In this document: piece by piece, positions 1 through 13,000 of the stretch
Numbering within the stretch: position 1 is the stretch's first letter
Layout: every line of letters begins with the position of its first letter
NCBI GenBank assembly: GCA_933228895.1
Contig: OW121848.1
Span: 140,510,615 to 140,574,614, forward strand
Origin: Platycnemis pennipes
Taxonomy: Eukaryota > Arthropoda > Insecta > Odonata > Platycnemididae
Length of the DNA: 64,000 nt
Direction of reading: 5' to 3'
Program-made: the position numbers and the translations under genes
Notes under the pieces: generated by a model
The model's input: the letters and a program-made list of their open reading frames with translations, nothing else
The model's database searches: none
What the model was told of the DNA's origin: nothing

Positions 1-952
1 CAAGGATTCACCTTATATTTCTCATGAAGAAGAAGCTTGAGCTTATGTGGTTAAAAAATGAATTTAGGTAAAAATAGTTTAAAAGGGCATGTTTTATTTA
101 AATTGGCATCATTTTATTCCTGACATAACTGAAGATGTTATATATCACTATGCTGAATATCAAGAAAATATACTAGAGAAGAAACACTGCAAGTTACCTA
201 TATCACCACCCCACCATTCCCCTATGCTTCACGGGTGAGAGTGCTACCTTCGACTACCCACACCCTGTGCTTCAGGGAGAGCATGGTATCCCCTACACTT
301 CAATGGCATGAGTGCTACCTTCCACTAACCACACCCTAAACCCCCGGGAAATGTGGATGGGCCATAGCAAAGGAGAGACACAATACATTTCACATGCAGC
401 TGCTTCACCAGTCCCCAATCCATGGATATTCCAAATTACTATCCTACTAATGCCCCTCACCTGTAAGCCATTGGTACTACTACCAGCCACCTACAGCCTA
501 TTCTGTCATTTTCTTACCCTCCTTCTACATTTAATTTTTGCCAGCGATATTTTTCAACTTCCTTTGAATATGAATTTTTCTGAAATCTATAATAGTTTAA
601 ATGAGAGGAGATATATGCCGAACAGAGCATTGAACATTTCCATTTGAACATTTCAATTTCCTTTAGAGCATTATACACCATCTGATTTAGGTAGTAGACT
701 TAAATTTTAAGGCATCTGAATTCCCCAGAGTGTCTTTAAATTCAATTTTAAGGATTGATAGCTATTTATTTTGTCAAATGAACTGACATTAGTTAACAAT
801 GAAATCATGTTATGAGTATTGAAATATTTATTTACAGTCAACCATGGGAGAGAGGATATTCAGGAATATGGGAAATTCAGCTTTCAATGTAGGGTAAAGT
901 CTTTGCCTCTGACAAGTAGGTAATGAAACATAAAACATAATCATTAACTAAC
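1..952 (-). other. Part of Cht6 intron 11; no recognisable content
   Basis: AT-rich sequence left of exon 11 with no continuation exon of the Ser/Thr-rich tail, no recognisable protein and no clear repeat. The two reading frames at 293-647 overlap on opposite strands, resemble nothing known and have no splice context. Confidence 0.5.
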
Positions 953-1097
953 CTAGCAGTTGTCCTGCGAGTGGTTGTTGTCCCAGCACTAGTGGCTGGA
1001 GCTTTAGTAGTGGTCGAAGTACTTTCTGTAAGCTTCTTCTTGCACAATACATTTCGGGAATAATCACATGAATCTGCTGCTTTGTTGAAGAACAGAC
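953..1097 (-). CDS. Cht6: Cht6 coding exon 11: end of CBM14 and start of Ser/Thr-rich tail
   Basis: Encodes residues 545-592 plus two bases. LFFNKAADSCDYSRNVLCKK supplies cysteines 5 and 6 (555 and 563) of CBM14. LTESTSTTTKAPATSAGTTT and a short RRTTA end follow, the beginning of a mucin-like region. The acceptor is aacttgcag and the donor is GCTAG|GTTAGT in phase 2. The gene therefore continues to the left, and no continuation exon was found in bases 1-952. Confidence 0.92.
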
Positions 1098-4000
1098 CTG
1101 CAAGTTCACATTTGATTAACATGTCTATTTCCATACCCATAGTTCACAGCACCTCTTAACTTATCCATCTGTGGCAGTGAACTAACACCATAGTGGATAT
1201 TTGAAATTGATGCAGCAACTCTTTCACTCATTTTTTAATGCAAACCACAAATAATATCAGATGCAACAGTGCCAGTTTTACATGGTCATGTTGTATAGAC
1301 ATTAGATTTATTAATTACAAAATACACCAATTCACACATGGACATCGGGCATAAATTTACCGACAGACTTACTCCCATGTCCAAAAATTTCTAGGCCCCT
1401 ACCCTGTTGAGATTTTTAAGATTGGGCAGTGGATCCCATGGGTAAAAATCCACTAAAATTTTAGTGGATATCCACTAAATATTGTGGATATCCACTAAAT
1501 ATTGTGGATATCCACTAATTATTGTGGATATCCACATAAAATATAGTGGATGTCCACTAAAATTTGTGGATATTCACTTAACATGTAGTGGATATCCACT
1601 AAATATTGTGGATATCCACTAATTATTGTGGACATCCACATAAAATATAGTGGATGTCCACTAAAATTTGTGGATATTCACTTAATATGTAGTGGATATC
1701 CACTAAATAATGTGGATATCCACTAATTATTGTGGATATTCACATAAAATATAGTGGATGTCCACTAAAGTTTGTGGATGTCCACTTAACATATGTAGTG
1801 GATATCCACTAAATATTGTGGTTATTCACATAAAATATAGTGGATGTCCACTAAAGTTTGTGGATGTCCACTAAAATCTGTGGATATTCACTAAACATAT
1901 GTAGTGGATATCTACTAAATATAGTGCTCCACTAATGCAAATAGGCACTAATGCCACTTAAGTACATAGATTGTGGATGTTCACAAATTTTAGTGGATCC
2001 TTAGATGTATCCACTAACCTAAGTTGTGGATATCCTCCTTTCAGAGGATACGCACGTTTTATTGGATATGATGAATGGCATTATTAACAATTCCATTTTT
2101 GTCGACAGGATCCTGTTAAAATAACTGTTATCCTTATACCTCTTCTTTTCCTCCCATCTTTTATTTCCCCATCCAATTGATTAGGGGTTAAACTTTTGCA
2201 AACAACCTATGGATTTTAGTCCCACAAATAATATCAAATTATAAAATCTATTTTTCACGATTATAATAGGTATAACTTTTCCCATAAGTAGAACTTTGAA
2301 TTTGCTTTATTCGTGACGGCGACACTCTGCGACGATTATGACGTCTTCTTCTGCATCTACGCATAATAACTACCAATATTATAGATAGACGATGAAATTG
2401 TTGGTAATACGATTTGCCGCAAAACCGCAGGGTAGGTAGGTGTCTATTTTTCAATATACAATCGTTTTTCTATCATAATTCGCTAGTTTTTTAGTTATAT
2501 GGTCGTAGTTATTCAAATTCGCGTTGATCAGCGAAAATCTAGCAGTCACGTGACGTTCGATCGTAACCCGTAACCCCCGTAACCATAGTAACAACAACAA
2601 CCAATAACAGACGCGGCACAAATAAACTGTTTAACCAGTCATATTGATAACGGATATTTGTTTCTAGTAATCTTTGTTGCATTAGAGGATTTTCACATAA
2701 GGCCATGGCGAGCTTTGCGTATGTATAACGTTTCGCGGAGAGAGTGGAAAGACGATAGTGCCGATATCTTTCGTAAAAACTTCAATAAAAAAGAATGTAG
2801 TCCAAAAACACTCTACCAAGTTTTCAGAAGTAGCATGGAGGACGATTCCCCGAGGGAAAAGCTACAGCGAGAAGTGAAAACCCCGGAGTACGACAAATTT
2901 CGCGCCAGTGCAAACGCTACTGTGGATGTTGCTTTCTTTTTTTCGCTTAAACATGTCGTTCTTCGAAAATTTTAGTTGACTCCGATATCGCCACTATTTG
3001 TGGATCCATTAATTGTGGATCCACTAATTGTGGATCCACTACTAGTGGATCCACTAAAATTTTAGTGGATGCCGAAATCGCCACTTATTGTGGATCCACT
3101 AATTGTGGATCCACTAAAATTTTAGTGGATGCCGAAATCGCCACTTATTGTGGATCCACTAATAGTGGATTTTTACCCATGGGATGTAATGGTATTAATT
3201 GTAATGATCAAAGATATGTTCACCAAACATAAGTATACAGTTTACTTATCAGCTAATAGTTGGAAGGTATGGCAGTGTTCACAATTTCATTTCAAAACAG
3301 GGAAATTGCTAAACTAATTTTCTCATATTGGAATTATAACATTCCATGGAGCTGATTATTTTTATTTGATTTTCAGACAACATTTAACAAAAAGTGATTA
3401 TTTAGCTGGTCTAATCCTACCTCAATAACTGCAGCACAGAATATATTATTCAGATATACGACCAATTTGAAGGAAGAAAAGAGTGATTGTGTCACTCAAG
3501 GCTTAATGGGGTTGTTTGCCATATTTTTTATTGCTGAATCTGATAGAGTTTGTAAAATAAAAAGACCCATATTTTTCCATTTTCCGATCCGTCAATAAGT
3601 TCTCAAGTTATAAGCGGCGAAAAACTGATGTTTTTAACCCTTTCAGAAAAGTGTACAACTGAGCCCACGAAGCTACTTCGCCTTATTGCAATGGGGGACA
3701 CACAGCTGACTCTGCCAATGGAGCAGTTGCCACTGGATCTGTGCGAGCAGACCTTCCCATAACCCCCCTCCACTCCTTTCCCTTCCTCTAAAAGCAGTCA
3801 AGGATGGGAGGTAAATGACGTCAATGATCTCAAAGCAGAGTCTTCGGTGGGCGTCACCTTTTGCTTATTTTAATTTTTGATTTACGAGTGAATGGCTCTA
3901 GTTAGAAGATTAATTTTTTCACTAAAATTCATTTTTCTTTTCCATCTAACGATTTTGTGTACAAAATATAATTTTGGTTCCGAGTAAATGCCCCCATTCT

Positions 4001-7000
4001 CTCAATGATTTAACTCCATGGTTTCTGTATAGAAAACTTGGAAAAGCATATTGATAGATTGTGATAATGCTTTGAAATCTAGCTACATATCTTGACAGTA
4101 AACTAAAGATTTAAAGAAGATTTAAATTTGTAGAAGTAACATTTTGTGTACGTTCATTAGGAATGTAAAACATGGAAGATATGTATTTTTAACACCAGTT
4201 CTTCATTGTGCTGTAAATTTTAAATAAAGTTAGACCTAATATATTTCAGGTATTCACTAAAATTTAGCTTCTTCACATTAAACTTATTGGAAAAAACCAT
4301 TTCCCATTACTGGCTCTAATATATTCAAGTTTTTCCATCAGGGAGAGCAGTAAGAACTTACCTGAAGGGCATGTAAATTGATGGGCAACTATTCCAAGAC
4401 TAGAAGGACCAGAGTCAAGGCACCAAAAATATTTTTTGCAGTCTCTTGGATGAGGGAAGAATCCCTCATCTTTGCAAACAAAATCTGTGAAAGAAAGAAT
4501 AAAAGATCATATTATTGCTTATTGTATTTTACAGCATATATGATGCAGCATCATTACAGTAGGGCTTATTTCTGAGGGTAAATTTTTGTAAATAATCAGT
4601 TTCCTACGACCATAAACTTGTACCAATCAAAGTTGATTGATCTTGCTCTCACCTCCTTTGGTGTCGAGAAAGTGAGAAAAATGATATATAGGTACTACTA
4701 GTGTTGATCATGCATTGGGATGCAATAAAATCAATTACAGCAACAACAATTGTTATGTTCATATTTAATATTATTTATTTGAGAGTGCTTAATATATATG
4801 ATTAAAACAAATATGATGGACTTAGAATGGGAAGTATAGTAGCAAAACTAGTTACAACAATTAATACAATAACAGACATTGTTATTATGTACGGAAATAA
4901 CTTAAGATTAAAAATTGTTACTAAAGAATTCATGGTGTGGTGACTGTCGAATCAAATAACTCACCTGATAAGGCCAAAAGAATACAAAAAATAGTGAAAT
5001 ATAGTTCATTATGCTAAGTTCTCTAAAATTCCATACTTTATTCAATATGACCTTTTGTTCTTGATTTTTTCAGCCTCAATACCTGTAGCCTACTCGGAAT
5101 TACATTTAAATGCCCCTGGATTTAATGATGAGATCTGATTACAGAATTGTCATATTTGCTCTTAAACACTTAGTTGGAGCTAGGATGCGGCCAGGTAATA
5201 AATGATACAACAGCAGGTTCCTTGAACAGGTCTATATTCTCCATCTTAGAGCCATACCAAGCCATGCCTCCGGAAGTTACAGTCCCGGATGTTACAGTCG
5301 TGGAAGGAGGGGACAGCGGAACAAAACAGTTGAGTGGAGGTTAGCACAAATGAATATGGTGGAAACTTCAAAATACATCACAAGAATAAAATTCAGTATC
5401 TTCCAAAATGGAAGCTTGTAAGTAGTTGAAATCTTTGGTTTTAAGATGGATTATGTAGTCATAAATTTCATTAAACTCTAGATATTTCTAAACTATAATA
5501 TTTTTCTGTATCGCACTTTGTGAAATGAGTGACACTTGATTGCAGATGTTTACTGCAGTACCGTTTCACAGCTCATGAACTAGGCTGTGTTGAGTGTCAC
5601 TCAACACCTGAGTGAAAAGGGTTTACTACTTCCCTCCAAAGAGGAAAGGTTATTGCTATGATGGGAAGAGAATGGAAGCTTAGATAATGGTATTCTCACC
5701 ACATTAAAAAAATGTAAGGCTACCACCAATTCATTTCAATCGTGATTGCTGATATTTTGAAAGCTAAATCTGCAGTCATATTCAGGTTCCATATTAAAGG
5801 CTACTTGGGCATAAGCATTTATTGGCATAGGATTTTCGATCTATGAGACAATATTAAGGAACTATATTTGGATGACTCACCACTTCCTGGGTCAGGAGTT
5901 GTTGGTGGTTCTGGAGTGGTGAGAGAGCCATAGGAGGGGGTGGTTGTAGTTGTGGTTGAGGTGGTGGTGCTCGTGGTACTTGGCCTCCTCTTCCTACCTC
6001 CTCCACCACTTGTAGGGCGTCTCCTATTTCCTCCAGCACTGACACCAACACGACTGGGTCTATAAGAGCAAATTGAATAAGTTCCTTGCCATGATGAAGA
6101 GATGGCCCATATAATGCCTGCCTTGTGCACACACAATATATGTCCATGCACAATGCATAGTACCTACATTTAAAATATAGGCCATCTAGGATCTTTGACA
6201 GGATTCATACTGGTTGTTCTTTCTCACCACAAATACAATCCAAATGAATTAGACATTTGGAAAGATTATCAGTTACATTATAAACCAAGATCAAAATTTC
6301 AAAAGGATATAATAAGCCAAAATTATGATGAATATGCCATGAAAAAAGCAATGCACATACTGCTGCCACCAGGCATGATATTCTAAATTATTTTCCTTGC
6401 TGTGATGAAGAGATCATCTATGTTACACATTAATGAGCTGAGCTTCAAAAGATTATGATATTTTGAAATACTCCAGAGAAAAAAAAGTTTTCAAAAATTA
6501 ATATGCCATAGCTCTAAATCACATATTACACCAATGTGAGTACCTAAGCAATTCAAAAATGTTTAGATAAGATACTAGGTGAATTCCATGTAAAACGAAA
6601 CAGAATAATTGATTGCTATAATAAAGGGACTGACAGACTTTTTCATGAAGAATATTCATTTAGGTATTGAGGTCAGGACATATTATAAGTTTAACAGGCA
6701 AATGGAATCATATCATCATGGTAATCAATAAACGAAAACTGCTTCAATGGCATATAAGGAGAGGGAAAAGCCAGAGATTATAAAAAAAGTTAATAAGTAC
6801 TATCTTATTCAAAACAGAAGAAAAGAAAGACCCAGATTCACTGTGAAACAATGAATATGTCAAGAGGGCTGTGAAAGAGAGATTCAAATGAAGAATGATG
6901 AAAAGACAGATGCTAGATGTTTAGATGCAAGAAGAGGTGACAGCTGCAGAAGCCCTGTATTTTTCTTGTACTTTTTTTGCACTCTTGAATAGTTGATGTA

Positions 7001-10000
7001 CATAATTAATTCCATGGGAAACTAATGTCTGAATCCTTACGACTGAATGTTTGAATTTCATGGACGTTATTAACTGGCAATGTTTTTCTTAAATGCCATT
7101 GGTCACCTATAGGAGCGTGGGTGATGATGAAGTAGTTGAAAGCGTGTTATTGATCAATACATATTATATCATTTTCCCATTCATTATTCATTCCCATCCA
7201 TTGTTTATTATCACTCTCTATATAGATGAAATTCTGAAGAAGAAATTTACCCAGATTATATTGATCAGAAGTAGAAGTTGGATTGAAGTTGAGAACTTGT
7301 TTCCCTTTCATAAAAATTAAAAGCCTTACGCTTTACTTGTCCCCTTGGATGGAGGTCCAGCAAGACGTAACAGCTCTTCTTTGCCTGCTTCCACCAGTGG
7401 ATAAGGTTTTCCATGGCAGTCTCCACGGAAGTCATCGTTGTCCACTGACCAAAACATGAGCCCTCCAAGGGACATTTCGTGTACATAACGAGCCTTGAAT
7501 AGAATGAGAGGTGACAAAAAAGAAGATTGAAATAAGTTGCCAAAACGCTTATAGATCAGGAGAGATGTTCCACTATGCAGTTTAAAAGGCTATATATATA
7601 ATGCAAATTGTTTATTTTCATGTCTGCATCAGAAACTCAAGGTACCTATTCTTAAAAAATCTAATGTTGACTAGCCACAGACTATAACTAATTGGATGTT
7701 ATGAGTGAATTTATGGTAATATGATGTTCCTGAAGAAAACCAAAAACCTTTGATATTTTTGAATGAATTAAATATATTAAAAGAACACAATCTACTAGAC
7801 ATTTGTCTCAATTGCAAAAAACTACTTAGGATGAACTTGCCTTCTTTCGGATGGTATCAGGGTCATCGTACCCTACCCATTGGTCACCTCTGAAGGCATA
7901 TGGTCCCATGGCATCTGGTTCTGGTTGTTCCACTGTCCATTCATCACTCTTAATTGCTTTACAAATCTGAAGGTAAGAAGGAATCAATGATCATAGATCA
8001 ATGGGCTAAAAACAGAGTATGCAGTTGGCTTATTTAACTTTTTATAAGTACAAAATACATCAACTCCATTTTTATTGTGTACTTACACAACTAACATTTC
8101 AATTAAAATGTTAAATGCTCCAACAAAACATTGTTACAGTGTAATATGCAGAATGAATAGGTATTATCTATTCCTATTATATAACTAATAACAACTGTTA
8201 ACTTCATAGTACAAAAGATATGCATGAGGAATATTTTACCCCACTAATGGTGGCCTATGTCATTCATATTTTTTAATTCTTAAATCATATACTAGTTAAC
8301 CCATAATGCTGGTTAAATTGCATAAGATTATGGATTTCAAGCCTACCCACTGTAAACTACAAGATAATAGAGTGAGATTCCATCTACCTCAGCTTAAAAT
8401 ATGGTCAAGCAGTGTATGATTTACAGCACTGCTGCTGCATGTTTCCTGAAAACTCCAACTATGCTCATCATTGGACAGACCCAGTATGTTAGTGACAGAG
8501 ATCTATTTTTTTGACAGTTAAGCTGTATGCAAGGCAGGTAGGTGAAATGGGTTTTCAATTGATACACTTCTCAGGTGATAGCTGTTAAGGTGACAATTCT
8601 GGTTATGGAACATGGAGGAGAGATAAGGATTAAGAATGGTATTTAGAAATATAAATGAAGTGAGTACTACTTGAATCAGAGAGCAGTTGAAAAATCACAT
8701 AAAATAGTTATAGTATATGGTAACCTGTTGCAAGGGTTGGCACCCTTGAACTTCCAGTTCTATCCATACCTACCTCAAGGTTGTCAGGTGTACAATTCCA
8801 GTTGTTAATGCTTGCATGTATCTGTGGACATGTTCCATGTTACCTGAGATAAAGCTATTCCATATCATGTTGTGAGTAGCAGTACTCAATTATTATAATC
8901 ATATGTCCACCACTTATACAAAACTATGTGTTGTAACTTAACATCAAGATAACAATCATGCAATACAAAAATTTCATGACTTCCAAGTATCATTTATTAT
9001 CTGCTGCTAAATTATGTGTGGCTGAATGATACACTTACTGTCATTATATCCAACAATAATACCTACAGTAACCAACTTCATCAGTACTATCTAAGCCCTG
9101 CTAAATTACCTATTAATGACCCAACGATGGAGAAGCAAGGAAGATGGCTTCTGGGAAATGCACAGGTTACTTTTGGCTGTGGTGAAATAGGTGCCTTGAG
9201 CTCAATAAAGAGTCTCATTTATGAAGTTTGCCTTTAACTGCTGTTAATATTTGTCGATAGATTTAATTTTGATCTCATTCAATGAAAAGGGTTGGGAAGA
9301 CAAAACTACACCCCAAATAGTGCATCTACATCTTGCACCAACAAACTTACATTTTTTCTGCTGCAATTATCTCATTTAAATATTTAAAACCCCATAAGAC
9401 CCACCTCATAGTACGATAAGTATCCTTTTTCTCTTGTTGCATCTCCTTGGGCACCTGGTCCATCAGCAGGTGAACCTGGTTCTGTAGATTCAGGGTTGAG
9501 CAGGGTGTATGAACGGCCGTAAGTTGGTATTCCCAGAACAAGCTGAGATGGAGGTACTCCTGCCTTCAAATAGTGTCTCACAGTAAAGTCCTACGGAAGG
9601 AAATGTTGTGGCTAAGAACAGTGCTGACTGAAAAAACTATTCATTTAGCAATACTCTCGAGGAAGAATTAGTTTTCAGTGGTAATTTAGGGATACATAAA
9701 TACATGGTTATTTGGTTATTCTGACTCTTAAATTTGGAACAAGAGTATGTATAAAGATAAATCTGACAGGATTAAATAGTCTCCAAAGATATACAGAGAA
9801 TGAAAATACTGACAAATGAAAATGTAAAGATCATGCATAATGATACCCCAATTATTGTGAAAGAAATCTTTACTTGCAATGATGATTAGCTTAACTTGTC
9901 AACTTAATCACATGGATAATTTTATTGAAGTAGGTACTTGAATAAATATATATTTTACTCACTGACATGCACTATTAGATCAATGATCAGTGTATGTAAC

Positions 10001-13000
10001 TTACAATGCATAATTCTCCATCATAATCATATTCTGACCCTCCTTCCACTCTGTTCAGTGGGTAAAGTGGAGAATGGTGGTTCACTACAGGCTCAAAGGC
10101 AGAATGGTAATCGTAGCTCAAAATATTAAGGAAGTCTAATTGCCTGGAAAAAACACGAAACATAAGGTTACTCAATAACATTGGAAAAAGTTCCCAACAT
10201 GGAGAAATATTTAATTTTTCTGCACTGAATATTTATGTTTCCCTACCTAGTTTTAGACAATTATGGACAACAAGGAACAGTAGAAACTAGCAATTCCATC
10301 AAGAGCTTTCTTTACCATTCTTTTTTTCCCAGGTCTAAGACAAACATTATTATCTTATTTTTATAATGTGGTATTATTATCATTATTTTCCCTTTTTATG
10401 AGACAGAATAGAAATTAAAACAATTCAGGCTCTTAATTCATTAAAACACCAAGCATTGAAAAAATGCTTGATATGAGGTAAAAGATACTTTATCTTCTAA
10501 TTTCATCTTCTTTTGTTTAGCAACCAAAAAGTCAATAATTTTGACAGGAATGCAAAAGAAATGAAGTCTCTGGAAACTTACGGTGATAGCCTGCTCATGT
10601 CAAAGCCTCGGTCAATGTATTCTTTGCCAGCAGGTACTGCCATTGTGAGCAGAAGTCGTGGGCGACCAGTTTGTGATGACTCTTTGTCAAATTCAGCTCG
10701 CAAGTCCTGAAGATGTAATGAAAAATGTAATCTATTCAAACCAAAAAGTAGAGTGATATAAAGGGCAATTGCTATGCATTCGTGCTGCTATAGTTTTCCA
10801 TATTTAAGCAGAGGATTTGGCATACTACACATTTTTTCCCCAATGAAAACTCCACCCAGAAGATTTTTTTCTTTTCTTTTATTCACAGCAAATCCTATAT
10901 AGTTTCACAAACATGAGAAATTGTTGATGCATTAGTCAAAATTAGTGATACAATTTTTTAAAAAGCCAAACCAATGAATAGTGGCCTTAAAGTTTGACCA
11001 ATACCTACATTATTTTCTCGCTATCCTCACAGAAATATATTCCCAATTTGATCAGATAATACAAGAAATCCAAATTAGGGTTTTATGGAGCTGATTTATC
11101 TTCTGGGTAGGTATTAAAAATCTCAAGTCACTCATGTAATTATACAAGATTTGGCCTGAATCAGCCTCAAGTCCTGGTAGTGAAAGGGAAAAACGTAAAG
11201 ACAAAATTTCTCTTTTATAAGCTTAAGAGATTTCATTGAATGTTTTTTTAAATTTCCTGTCATGGTTATTCAATGTTTATTTTTTCATGATTCTATCATT
11301 GGTTTTATCATATCACCACTATTTTACTTTTAATGCTGATTGATGATATTTTATCAATTAAGAGTTAATTTTGATGGAGCGTCCCTTAGAAACCCTCTTA
11401 GTAAAACCTTAAAGTAAATTTACAGACTTACATTTCTCAGATGCCTTAGTTATTTCCTTAACGTTATCGAAGTTTCGCATTCTAAGATCAAATGTTGCTG
11501 CTTAATAACAGTTGCAAGGTTTATCCTAAATTATAGGCAACCAACAATGATCTTCAAGGGTGAGTACCTGCTTCAACGAATATAATCGTGATTCTAATAT
11601 TATTAAGGTTGTTGGCTGATAATCATACAATATCGCACCCATCATAACTTTCGTGAATCGCTGACGTAGAGAACCCGGGTGAACTGCTCAAATTAGGCAA
11701 CTAAGAGACTTTAGGATAAAATAATTAATGGGGACATTATACAGGACGCAAAATTACAGAATAAGTAGAAAATACCTTTCTAGAGAATCAAAACTAGTTT
11801 AATATTACCATTGTTTAGGGAGGGAAATGGAAACGAAATAAGAATATTGGTTAAAATCTTTTTTGTATTATAAGGAAACATGGGAGTCCGATCAGCAAGC
11901 AGAAGAGTGACGCATGAATTTCTTTAGTAATTCTTTTAGTTTTATTCTATACGAGAGTGACATTAACGAACAATTCATCACTAACAAAAAGCATTGTAGA
12001 TCCCACCACCTCCATCTCAGGTGAATGACAGGGTAGGTATTAATTTGCAAGCACCTAATTGAAAAGATTTACTATCAGTCCAAAATTGAAGTGTAGCAAA
12101 ATCACATCGCATTAGGAATGCCTGGCTGCCCATCTACCACGACCCATTCGCGTATCTGGATTTAATTTTTTAATGCATCTCTGTCCCAAGTGTCTTTAAC
12201 CTTGAGTTAGTCCGTAATTTTACAGCCCATAATAACACCAAGAAATTACGAGTGAGTAATTTTTTGGAAAAAATAAAAATAACGATTTCCCATAAATTTT
12301 TTTTAATAAAATGAGCTCAGATGCGGCCAATTATGGCGTAATTGTAGGATGCATAGTTTAGGCATTTGCTAAAAATTTTCATTAAGCCTAGGGATCGACG
12401 TATTTGTGATAAAACCATATCACACTTTAACTGATCATCAAGCAAATAAGTCCCTCAGTTTTTACGTCGCTCTGACGGACAAGATGACATTATGAGAGTC
12501 AATCACCCCAAACTTTCTTCGAAAACACTTCGACGAAGTGCTGTCGAAGCTCAGTTCAAGGTGAGTGGAATTCGTAGGACTCAAACAGGAGCTTCATAGG
12601 AACGCAGATGGTTTTGATATCAGGTTATCAAGGATTGATATCAGGGATATTCATGTATCCCAGGAATACTACGAAACGGATACTGAATATGAACATGCTC
12701 AGCTATTAACACCGGCTTACTTCACATCAAAATCAAGGCACAAAAAAGCGTTAAAAAACTGCTTTGAAACTATTATACCATCGAAATTTGGTACCAATTC
12801 TGGGATTCAAACAGGACGGATGGGATGCCAGTTCCCTAACCACCAAACTAACCCTATCTCCACAGTTAATCATGATAGGAGCAAATAATACGTGTGACAA
12901 CATAATATTAATAATAATATTCTTCCTGATATCGAATTTTCATCTCCATATCAATGATATTCATATTTACTCTCCTATGTTATTTTGAATGTTGTATTCG

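Larger units (their letters stand above)
1433..3185. mobile_element. Foldback-like element with 23-bp perfect terminal inverted repeats
   Basis: The ends 1433-1455 and 3163-3185 are perfect 23-base inverted repeats (outer part ATCCCATGGGTAAAAATCC). Inside each end lies an array of short palindromic units around GTGGAT(A/C)TCCAC, about 600 bases on the left and 180 on the right. A non-repetitive core of about 950 bases lies between. Long, internally repetitive inverted ends around a unique core are the hallmark of foldback (FB/Galileo-type) DNA transposons. No transposase is visible, so it would be non-autonomous. The target duplication cannot be set because the end contains the palindrome CCCATGGG. 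It lies in intron 10 of Cht6. Confidence 0.7.

Noticed and set aside
1428..3185. Reading the GTGGATATCCAC arrays as a CRISPR-like array
   Set aside because: Units are palindromic, variable and lack unique spacers of constant length; the genome is eukaryotic and the arrays form the inverted ends of an element.
5589..5607. Small palindrome TGTTGAGTG-T-CACTCAACA
   Set aside because: Short and isolated; palindromes of this size are expected by chance in 64 kb.
7330..7337. Alternative donor GTAAAG for exon 8, ending the exon at 7337
   Set aside because: It would leave phase 1, which does not join in frame to the linker exon at 6059; GTAAGG at 7329 does.
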